This document shows, in pieces, positions 55,036 to 63,919 of a stretch of DNA of 63,919 bases. Source of the stretch: Gammaproteobacteria bacterium. Its GTDB lineage: Bacteria > Pseudomonadota > Gammaproteobacteria > Pseudomonadales > Azotimanducaceae. The notes beneath the pieces were generated by a model that made no database searches, was not told the origin of the DNA, and saw only the letters and a program-made list of their open reading frames with translations. The DNA lies in assembly GCA_027297435.1 (NCBI GenBank), contig JAPUIA010000203.1, forward strand, positions 1-63,919. Direction: 5' to 3'. The stretch's first letter is position 1. Each line of letters opens with the position of its first letter. The position numbers were made by a program, and so were the translations under genes.

Positions 55036-56430
55036 CTACTCCTTAGCCTTGTCGCCGGACTTGCGACGATCGGGACGCACCCAGCCTTGAATGTTGCGTT
55101 GTCGACCGCGCCCCACTGCCAACTCGTCACGCGCCACCTTGGTGGTAATGGTAGACCCGGCGGCGATGTAAGCCCCGGAATCGATTTCGAGCGGCGCCAC
55201 CAGCGTACTGTTGGTGCCGATGAATACCTCGTTGCCGATCACCGTTCGATGCTTGTCGACCCCGTCGTAATTGCAGGTCACCGTCCCAGCCCCGACGTTG
55301 CAATCCTCACCGAGGGTGGCATCGCCAAGATACGCGAGGTGGCTGGCTTTGCTCCCGCGGCCCAAATGCGCTTTCTTGGTCTCGACGAAATTGCCGATCT
55401 TGACGTCCTCGTCGAGCTTCGTCCCCGGCCGAATGCGTGCGAACGGTCCCACCGTGCAACGCGCCGCCACTATGGCGCCCTGTATCACCGTATGTGCTTC
55501 GACCCGCACCTCATCGCCGAGCACGGCATCCTCGATGACGGCACCTGGTCCAAGCGATACGCCGCGACCGAGTACCACTCGCCCTGACAAGACGACGTTC
55601 ACATCGATGAAGCAGTCTTGCCCTGCGGTGACCTCGCCGCGGATATCAACGCGCTGCGGATCGGCGATGGTGACCCCATCGCGCATCAACCGTTCTGCCT
55701 CACGCTTCTGGTAGATCCGCTCGAGTTCCGCAAGCTGCACGCGGTCGTTGACTCCACTGACGTCCTCGGCACGCTCCGCGGTAATGCCCGCGACGGCTAT
55801 GTTGCTCGCGACCGCGAGGCCAATGATATCGGTCAAATAGTACTCGCCCTGCACGTTGTCGGACTCAACCGCCTGCAACAGGCGCCGCATCACACCGCTG
55901 TTGAGCGCGAGAATGCCGGAATTGATCTCTGCGATCATCCGCTGCTCTGGGCGCGCATCTTGGAATTCGACGATGGCTTCGATCGCGCCGTTGGCACCTC
56001 TAATGATGCGTCCGAGCTCTTGAGGGTCGGCAAGCTCAGCCGTGACCAAACCCAAGGCCCCTTCTCGTGCTGCTTCGACACACTCCTTCAGCGTTTGCAC
56101 AGAAACCAAGGGCACGTCTGCATACACGACCAACACGATGCCATCGTCGTCGAGGTGTGGCATGACTTGGCCAACCGCATGCCCGGTGCCGAGCTGTTCG
56201 GCTTGGTGAATCCAGGCGACGTCGGCCTCGGTGCCGGCTTTCACTGCGTCGGCCCCGTGTCCGACGACAACGTAGGTCGTCGATGGATGCAAAGCGTTCG
56301 TCGTGTGGATGACGTGGTCCAGCAGGGTACGTCCCGCGAGACGATGCAGCACTTTCGGGCGCTCTGAACGCATGCGCGTGCCCTGGCCGGCCGCGAGAAT
56401 GATGACTGTCAGTTGTTGGTGTGAGGGCAT
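55036..56430 (-). CDS. glmU: Bifunctional GlmU (UDP-GlcNAc pyrophosphorylase / glucosamine-1-P acetyltransferase)
   Basis: Last two steps to UDP-N-acetylglucosamine. The N-terminal uridylyltransferase has VIILAAGQGTRMRSERPKVL and VVYADVPLV; the C-terminal left-handed beta-helix has GNFVETKKAHLGRGSKASHL and NVGAGTVTCNYDGVDKHRT, with catalytic His. The start is placed at ATG 56430 (MPSHQQLTVIILAAG), with AAGGA ten bases upstream; a TTG eight codons earlier is open. The length of 464 aa is normal. Confidence 0.95.
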   Translation of the reverse strand: MPSHQQLTVIILAAGQGTRMRSERPKVLHRLAGRTLLDHVIHTTNALHPSTTYVVVGHGADAVKAGTEADVAWIHQAEQLGTGHAVGQVMPHLDDDGIVLVVYADVPLVSVQTLKECVEAAREGALGLVTAELADPQELGRIIRGANGAIEAIVEFQDARPEQRMIAEINSGILALNSGVMRRLLQAVESDNVQGEYYLTDIIGLAVASNIAVAGITAERAEDVSGVNDRVQLAELERIYQKREAERLMRDGVTIADPQRVDIRGEVTAGQDCFIDVNVVLSGRVVLGRGVSLGPGAVIEDAVLGDEVRVEAHTVIQGAIVAARCTVGPFARIRPGTKLDEDVKIGNFVETKKAHLGRGSKASHLAYLGDATLGEDCNVGAGTVTCNYDGVDKHRTVIGNEVFIGTNSTLVAPLEIDSGAYIAAGSTITTKVARDELAVGRGRQRNIQGWVRPDRRKSGDKAKE

Positions 56431-56462
56431 GGGCCGAGCATCCTTGGCGCCCAAAGCCGCGC

Positions 56463-56468
56463 ATTATA
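56463..56468 (-). promoter_or_regulatory. Candidate -10 hexamer for glmU-glmS
   Basis: A perfect TATAAT on the minus strand, about 33 bp before the glmU ATG, in the 109-bp gap after atpC. No convincing -35 hexamer stands 16-18 bp upstream, so it may depend on an activator or be chance. Confidence 0.35.
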
Positions 56469-56539
56469 CGGCTCGTCGGCGCCAAAAGCTGTGACCCGTA
56501 TTGTAAGCGGTCCGCGCCGGCACCCCCAGAACGACGCCG

Positions 56540-56962
56540 CTAACGCCCGCGGCGCTTGCGCAACTCCTCAAGCGTCCGCTGCTGGGCCATGGCATCGGCA
56601 AGCTGAGAGGCGGCCAAAGAGAAGTCGAAGTCTGCGGCTTGTTCGGAGAGCGTGCGTTCTGCGGTTTCGCGAGCCTCGTTGGCCGCCGCCTCGTCCAAGT
56701 CTTCCGCCCGCGAAGCGGTATCCGCAAGGATGGTGACGACACCGGGCTGCACCTCGAGAAATCCGCCGGAGGCAAAGAACACTTCCTCCTCGCCGTTCTC
56801 CAAGCGCAGCTGCACCGGCCCCGGCCGAATGCCGGTCAACAACGGCGCGTGCCCCGGCAGGATACCGAGTTCACCGAGGCTGCCCGTGACGCTAACCATG
56901 GTCACCGAACCGGAGAAGATCTCCCGTTCGGCGCTGACGATGTCGCAGTGCATGGTAGCCAT
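56540..56962 (-). CDS. atpC: ATP synthase epsilon subunit
   Basis: A 140-aa F1 central-stalk subunit that restrains ATP hydrolysis. Beta-sandwich motifs are [32 protein letters not shown] and [22 protein letters not shown]; a helical C-terminal domain follows. Last gene of the atp operon, one base after atpD. Confidence 0.96.
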   Translation of the reverse strand: MATMHCDIVSAEREIFSGSVTMVSVTGSLGELGILPGHAPLLTGIRPGPVQLRLENGEEEVFFASGGFLEVQPGVVTILADTASRAEDLDEAAANEARETAERTLSEQAADFDFSLAASQLADAMAQQRTLEELRKRRGR

Positions 56963-56963
56963 G

Positions 56964-58379
<1,416 letters not shown>

Positions 58380-58396
58380 TCAAAGTGGTGCGGCGC

Positions 58397-59257
58397 CTAG
58401 ACGGCTGCCGCACCGCCTACTATCTCTGCAATTTCTTGCGTTATCGCCGCCTGGCGGGCGTTGTTGTATATCAACCTGAGCTCATCGATGAGCGTCTCCG
58501 CGTTGTCCGTCGCGTTCTTCATCGCAATCATCTTCGCCGCTTGTTCGCACGCGCCATTCTCCACGACCGCTTGATACACCTGCGACTCGATGAAACGCGT
58601 CACGAGACCTTCGATCAGCTCGCGCGCATCCGGTTCATAGATGTAGTCCCAGCGATGTTGCAGTTCTTCGCCGGTATCCGGGTCCAGGGGCAATAGCTGG
58701 CGCATCCGCGGACGTTGGGTCATGGTGTTGACGAAATCATTGCTGGCAATGTACAGCCGGTCGATCTTGGCTTCGTCAAAGGCATCGAACATCACCTTGA
58801 CGCTGCCGATAAGGTCCGACAGCACCGGGCGCTCGCCAATATCGTTGACGGCGCCTACCACGTTGCCGCCGACGGACCGGAAGAAAGCCGCAGCTTTGTT
58901 GCCAATCAATGCCAGGTCAGACTCGACCCCCTTGGCGTGCCAATCCGCCATATCGCGCAACAAGGCGCGAAACAAGTTGACGTTCAGTCCGCCACACAAG
59001 CCCTTGTCGGTCGAAACGACAAGATAGCCCACGCGCCGCACCTCACGTGATTGCATGTAGACGTGCCGGTATTCCGGGTTGGAGTTGGCAAGGTGCCCGA
59101 TCGCTTGACGGATCCTATCCGCGTACGGTTTGCCCTCGCGCATCCGCTCTTGGGTACGGCGCATCTTGCTCGCCGCCACCAGCTGCATGGCGGACGTGAT
59201 CTTCTGCGTATTCTCCATACTGCCGATCTTTTTTTTGATTTCCTTGCCGACGGCCAT
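58397..59257 (-). CDS. atpG: ATP synthase gamma subunit
   Basis: Rotor shaft of F1, 286 aa. N-terminal helix [19 protein letters not shown] and [14 protein letters not shown]-terminal helix [19 protein letters not shown] and [16 protein letters not shown] are conserved. Between atpA and atpD as in all proteobacterial atp operons. Confidence 0.97.
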   Translation of the reverse strand: MAVGKEIKKKIGSMENTQKITSAMQLVAASKMRRTQERMREGKPYADRIRQAIGHLANSNPEYRHVYMQSREVRRVGYLVVSTDKGLCGGLNVNLFRALLRDMADWHAKGVESDLALIGNKAAAFFRSVGGNVVGAVNDIGERPVLSDLIGSVKVMFDAFDEAKIDRLYIASNDFVNTMTQRPRMRQLLPLDPDTGEELQHRWDYIYEPDARELIEGLVTRFIESQVYQAVVENGACEQAAKMIAMKNATDNAETLIDELRLIYNNARQAAITQEIAEIVGGAAAV

Positions 59258-59282
59258 TTTCCCTTCCGGTAGCGATTAGGTG

Positions 59283-60827
59283 CTAGTAGGTTTGCGTCGC
59301 CTTGAACTTCTCGATGGCGTCTCGCATCGTTTGCTCAATCTCGTCGTCGTAGGCACCGGTTGCATCGATGTTCCGCATCCACTCGCCGTGTTCCGAGTGC
59401 ATGTACCCTAACAGCGCCTCTTCGAAGTCCAGCACCTTTTCGACTTCAACGTCTTCCAGATAGCGTTCGTTCGCTGCAAACAGTACGACGCCCATTTCGG
59501 CGACCGACATCGGCGCGAACTGCTTCTGTTTCATGAGTTCCGTGACGCGCTGTCCGTGCTCCAGCTGGCGCCGGGTTGCCTCGTCGAGATCAGAGGCGAA
59601 CTGCGAGAACGCCGCCAGATCGCGATACTGCGCGAGTGCGAGCTTGATCCCGCCGGAGATCTTCTTCATGAACGGTACCTGCGCCGCGCCGCCCACGCGA
59701 GATACCGAGATGCCGGGGTTCATGGCCGGGCGCAAACCCGCGTTGAAATTGTCGGTTTCCAAGAAGATCTGACCATCGGTGATGGAGATCACGTTGGTCG
59801 GTACGAACGCCGATATGTCGCCGGCTTGGGTTTCGATGATCGGCAATGCGGTCAGCGATCCGGTTCGCCCCTTAATCCTGCCGTTAGTTATCTTCTCGAC
59901 ATAGTCCGCACTGACGCGCGAGGCGCGTTCCAACAAACGCGAGTGCAGATAGAACACGTCTCCCGGGTATGCTTCGCGACCCGGTGGACGCCTGAGCAGC
60001 AGCGAGATTTGGCGGTACGCCCAGGCCTGCTTGGTGAGATCGTCGTAGATGATGAGCGCATCTTCACCTTCGTCCCGGAAGAACTCGCCCATCGAACAAC
60101 CCGAATAGGGTGCGATGAATTGCATGGGCGCGGGATCCGAAGCGCTCGCGGCGACGACGATGGTGTTGTCCATGGCACCGTGCTCTTCGAGCGTGCGTAC
60201 GATATTGGCGATCGTCGACATCTTTTGACCAATCGCGACGTACACGCACTTAATGCCACTATTCTTCTGGTTGATGATGGCGTCGATGGCGATGGCGGTC
60301 TTGCCGATTTGCCGGTCCGCGATGATCAGCTCGCGCTGTCCACGGCCGATCGGCACCATGGCGTCGATGCACTTCAAGCCGATCTGCACCGGCTGGCTCA
60401 CCCCTTGCCGGGCGATCACGCCGGGCGCAACCTTTTCGACGGGCGCGGTCTCGGTCGCGTTCAACGGGCCTTTGCCGTCCACCGGGTTGCCCAACGAATC
60501 GAGGACGCGGCCGAGCAACTCGCGCCCCACCGGCACTTCCAGGATGCGACCCGTGCAGAGCGCGGTCATGCCTTCCGATAAGCTCAGGTAGTCACCCAGA
60601 ATCACCGCACCGACCGAGTCGCGCTCGAGGTTGAGCGCCATACCGTACAAACCCCCGGGAAACTCGATCATCTCCCCGTACTGGGCATCTGCGAGCCCGT
60701 GAATACGCACGATGCCGTCGGACACGCCGACAATCGTTCCTTCGTTCTGCGCTTCAGCGCGCACATCCAGGCTATCGATTCGATGGCGGATGATGTCGCT
60801 GATTTCGGACGGGTTCAGTTGCTGCAT
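59283..60827 (-). CDS. atpA: ATP synthase alpha subunit
   Basis: Non-catalytic nucleotide-binding F1 subunit, 514 aa. Start [17 protein letters not shown]; the catalytic Arg finger region [13 protein letters not shown] is present. The P-loop reads ADRQIGKTA where nearly all species have GDRQTGKTA: Ala replaces the first Gly of the Walker A pattern and Ile the Thr. The remaining sequence is highly conserved, so the enzyme is presumably functional. Confidence 0.97.
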   Translation of the reverse strand: MQQLNPSEISDIIRHRIDSLDVRAEAQNEGTIVGVSDGIVRIHGLADAQYGEMIEFPGGLYGMALNLERDSVGAVILGDYLSLSEGMTALCTGRILEVPVGRELLGRVLDSLGNPVDGKGPLNATETAPVEKVAPGVIARQGVSQPVQIGLKCIDAMVPIGRGQRELIIADRQIGKTAIAIDAIINQKNSGIKCVYVAIGQKMSTIANIVRTLEEHGAMDNTIVVAASASDPAPMQFIAPYSGCSMGEFFRDEGEDALIIYDDLTKQAWAYRQISLLLRRPPGREAYPGDVFYLHSRLLERASRVSADYVEKITNGRIKGRTGSLTALPIIETQAGDISAFVPTNVISITDGQIFLETDNFNAGLRPAMNPGISVSRVGGAAQVPFMKKISGGIKLALAQYRDLAAFSQFASDLDEATRRQLEHGQRVTELMKQKQFAPMSVAEMGVVLFAANERYLEDVEVEKVLDFEEALLGYMHSEHGEWMRNIDATGAYDDEIEQTMRDAIEKFKATQTY

Positions 60828-60898
60828 TTTTCCTTATTCCTCTAATTTTTCAGGGACGTCCAGGCTCATCGTCACCAGGGCGTCCTGCCTGTCGAGCA

Positions 60899-61438
60899 CT
60901 AGCGTCGTATGAGCGTCTCCGCCAACTTGTCGAGTCGACCGCGTACTGTGCCGTCTATCACCATATCGCCTGCCCGAATGATGGCACCTCCGAGCAGGTG
61001 TTGGTCGACGCTACTGGTTAAGGTCACTTGTTTTTCGAACTTGGTTTGAAGCGCCGTTCGCAATCCTTCGATTTCAGCGTCCGAGAGCGGAAACGCCGAC
61101 AACACCTCGACGTCCAGGGTTTTTTCCTCGAGTGCTTTCAGCTCCTCGAATTGGCGTCGGATCTCCGGGACGACCGGTAAGCGACCATTGCGCGCCAACA
61201 CCTGTAAAAACTTCCTACCCCGATCGTCGATCTCGTCGCCGCAAACATCCGCAAGCCGAAATGCCTTTTGTTCGGCGGACACTTCCGGGGATTGCAACAG
61301 CGTTTTCAGCTGAACCTCTTCGGTCGCCGCGGCCAAGATGGCGAGCAACCTCGAGAAGCGGTCCAGCAGACGAGCACTTTTGGCGATGTCGAATATCGCG
61401 TTGGCATACGGTCGAGCGATGGTTGCGATCTCCGCCAT
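60899..61438 (-). CDS. atpH: ATP synthase delta subunit
   Basis: Peripheral-stalk connector, 179 aa. N-terminal helical domain IARPYANAIFDIAKSARLL and C-terminal SSVDQHLLGGAIIRAGDMVIDGTVRGRL with LAETLIRR end are diagnostic. One base after atpF; the 71-bp gap to atpA contains an imperfect repeat of CAGGGACGTCC but no gene. Confidence 0.95.
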   Translation of the reverse strand: MAEIATIARPYANAIFDIAKSARLLDRFSRLLAILAAATEEVQLKTLLQSPEVSAEQKAFRLADVCGDEIDDRGRKFLQVLARNGRLPVVPEIRRQFEELKALEEKTLDVEVLSAFPLSDAEIEGLRTALQTKFEKQVTLTSSVDQHLLGGAIIRAGDMVIDGTVRGRLDKLAETLIRR

Positions 61439-61439
61439 G

Positions 61440-61910
61440 TCAGAGTTCGCCTGCTAAGCGCTCGAGCATCTGGCTGTGCTGAGAAGCATCGATGCTGGAT
61501 TCCAGCACCTTTTCCGCGCCGCTGATCGCCAGTTCCGCTACCTGCACGCGTAGCGCTTCTCGTGCCCGGTTCATCTCTTGATCGATCTCGCCCTTGGCGG
61601 CGTCGACCAAGCGCTGGCCTTCTTCGCGAGCCTCGCCCTTCGCATCTTCGATCATCTGATTGGCTCGGCGTCGCGCCTGGTCGATGATCTGCGCGGCCTC
61701 GTCTTTGGCCTTGGCTAGCTCGTCCTGAGCACCGCTCGCGGCCTCAGTGAGCTTCTTCTCGGCTTCTTCTGCTGCGGCCAATCCGTGCGCGATCGCCTCT
61801 TGGCGTTCCGTCATCGCAGCCTTTAAAAACGGCCAGATGAACTTCAGGCAAAACCACACGAAAGCGAAAAAGACCAGGCTTTGGCCGAACATGGTCAAGT
61901 TTAGATTCAT
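61440..61910 (-). CDS. atpF: ATP synthase b subunit
   Basis: Peripheral stalk, 156 aa. One N-terminal membrane helix (MFGQSLVFFAFVWFCLKFIWP) then a long charged helix rich in Ala, Glu, Lys and Arg that dimerises as a coiled coil and binds delta. A single b gene, so a b2 homodimer is expected. Confidence 0.96.
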   Translation of the reverse strand: MNLNLTMFGQSLVFFAFVWFCLKFIWPFLKAAMTERQEAIAHGLAAAEEAEKKLTEAASGAQDELAKAKDEAAQIIDQARRRANQMIEDAKGEAREEGQRLVDAAKGEIDQEMNRAREALRVQVAELAISGAEKVLESSIDASQHSQMLERLAGEL

Positions 61911-61944
61911 CGTCTCGTCTCTCTAGCAGGTTGCTCGAAGGGGG

Positions 61945-62187
<243 letters not shown>

Positions 62188-62238
62188 CTAGTTGTCAGCA
62201 TGTTTAACGACGCATAGTTCACCACTCGAACGCGGTGA

Positions 62239-63117
<879 letters not shown>

Positions 63118-63447
63118 TCAATTTCTCGCTCGAGCCCCAGCCCTTTTTTTCAGGAGAGGGCCAATCACATACGCCAACTGCAAGGCGATGAGTGCGGCAA
63201 AAAACCCCAGCGGGGCTGGCTTTGCCACGACAAACACCACGGCCAGCGAGGCCATCGTTACGAAAGACTTCAAAACCCCCAGTCCAACGAACTGTGCCGC
63301 TCTTACGTTACGCGTCGACAACCACGCGAAGCCCGCCGTCGGCAAGATACACACGACGCCAGCTTGTAGAGCGGCCGCAGCTTCTTCCACCGTCACGAGC
63401 CACATGGCCAGCGCTGTCACGACGGCCGTAACAAGCTGCACGACCAC
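63118..63447 (-). CDS. atpI: ATP synthase protein I
   Basis: A small four-helix membrane protein that assists c-ring assembly. The 109-aa reading begins at a GTG (63447) in VVQLVTAVVTALAMWL and ends LGFFAALIALQLAYVIGPLLKKR. There is no ribosome binding site before this GTG, while in-frame codons upstream (ISLVYRI) look like the natural N-terminus and AAGG stands before an ATT, so the true start may be a rare codon about 10 codons upstream. First gene of the atp operon. Confidence 0.85.
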   Translation of the reverse strand: MVVQLVTAVVTALAMWLVTVEEAAAALQAGVVCILPTAGFAWLSTRNVRAAQFVGLGVLKSFVTMASLAVVFVVAKPAPLGFFAALIALQLAYVIGPLLKKRAGARARN

Positions 63448-63514
63448 GATTCGATAAACCAGACTAATAGCCTTGCGTCAATTCGATCAGGCGGGCCCCG
63501 TAAAGGCGGCGCGT

Positions 63515-63543
63515 ATTATAGAGACCCACCGGTGAGCGTTCAA
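63515..63543 (-). promoter_or_regulatory. Sigma70-type promoter of the atp operon
   Basis: On the minus strand TTGAAC (63543-63538) and perfect TATAAT (63520-63515) are separated by exactly 17 bp. The expected start near 63508 gives a leader of about 60 nt to atpI. It lies directly after the parB stop codon. Confidence 0.7.
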
Positions 63544-63590
63544 TGCCACTCTCGCAGCGTGTCTTGCACATCACCGGTCAACGCTCCAAC

Positions 63591-63919
63591 TCAACGAATA
63601 TGCTTCAGAATACCGTCGAGTTCATCCAGATTGGTATAGCTGATGACGACCTTTCCCTTACCGGCAGCGTTGTGGTCAATCGACACCGGCGCGCCAACCC
63701 GCTCCATGACTTGCCGTTCCAGCCGCACTAAATCCGCACTTTTAGCCGCGTGCCGCTTGGGGCGATGAGGCTCCCCTTGCAACAGATTGCGCACCAAGGC
63801 TTCGGTCTGACGCACGGACAGCTGCTTGGTCGCAACCCGCTCGGCTGCCCGAAGTTGAGCGGCCGGCGAGAGGGGTAGCAAAGCGCGGGCGTGGCCCATC
63901 TCGAGCGAGCCGTCTGCCA
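63591..63919 (-). CDS. parB: Chromosome partitioning protein ParB, 3' part
   Basis: The C-terminal 108 residues are in the window. The frame is open to the last base and reads ADGSLEMGHARALLPLS, the conserved HTH-adjacent region of ParB, followed by QLSVRQTEALVRNLL and the C-terminal dimerisation domain (LERQVMERVGAPVSI; GKVVISYTNLDELDGIL). The N-terminal CTPase part is outside the window. parA-parB-atpI order is common in gammaproteobacteria near the replication origin. Confidence 0.93.
   Translation of the reverse strand, partial: ADGSLEMGHARALLPLSPAAQLRAAERVATKQLSVRQTEALVRNLLQGEPHRPKRHAAKSADLVRLERQVMERVGAPVSIDHNAAGKGKVVISYTNLDELDGILKHIR

Noticed and set aside
59556-60581. Plus-strand open frame antisense to atpA
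   Set aside because: Same reason; atpA is conserved throughout.
60828-60898. Imperfect repeat of CAGGGACGTCC between atpA and atpH as an attenuator
   Set aside because: Stems are short and imperfect, with no U-run; it cannot be told from chance.

Overview
The window is a stretch of ordinary gammaproteobacterial chromosome, moderately GC-rich and almost wholly coding. It is read on both strands in short operons with many start/stop overlaps. Marker genes are typical of the class: an RpoH with an intact RpoH box, SlmA, the MetX/MetW pair, a Pil-Chp chemotaxis cluster and the long membrane-anchored form of AlgC. Gene order resembles Pseudomonas in blocks (pilG-gshB-tonB-yqgE-ruvX-pilU-pilT; yggS-proC-yggT-metX-metW-rdgB-hemW; ftsX-ftsE-ftsY; radC-coaBC-algC-argB; pyrE-rph-yicC-gmk-rpoZ-spoT-ridA-recG; glmS-glmU-atpCDGAHFEBI-parB), but the blocks are joined differently. 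No rRNA, tRNA, CRISPR array, prophage or complete insertion sequence is seen. The species cannot be named; an uncultured or marine lineage is possible (TRAP transporter), but that is inference.

Layout. 1-9422: end of rsmE, then a twitching-motility signalling operon on the minus strand (pilG, pilH, pilI, pilJ, chpA, chpC) without pilK or chpB and with a PilJ that lacks its periplasmic sensor. 9652-15549: gshB, a TonB3-like gene, yqgE, ruvX, then the retraction ATPases pilU and pilT, then yggS. 15546-21719: proC, yggT, metX, metW, a 43-codon coupled small ORF, rdgB, hemW and trmB, with two related intergenic hairpin-rich repeat elements after yggS and after hemW. 21716-30657: DUF423, rpoH, ftsX-ftsE-ftsY, rsmD, coaD, mutM, rpmG, rpmB, radC, coaBC. 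30741-43471: algC, argB, slmA, a DUF4124 protein, pyrE, rph, yicC, gmk, rpoZ, spoT, ridA, recG; dut is absent from its usual place between coaBC and algC.

43468-50976 is the most accessory-looking part: a DAACS carboxylate symporter, rubredoxin, ubiA, and a TRAP transporter whose membrane subunits (plus strand) and lipoprotein binding subunit (minus strand) surround an amidohydrolase and a crotonase-family enzyme, suggesting uptake and catabolism of a carboxylate. 50986-63919 is minus-strand housekeeping: uvrD, glmS, glmU, the full F1Fo ATP synthase operon behind a strong sigma70-type promoter, and the 3' part of parB at the window edge.

The best candidates for something undescribed are the pair of intergenic repeat elements (15546-15848 and about 20808-21071), which have inverted ends, serial hairpins and lie flush against stop codons. 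Next are the reduced Pil-Chp system, the CTG-started TRAP subunit, and the coupled 43-aa ORF between metW and rdgB.
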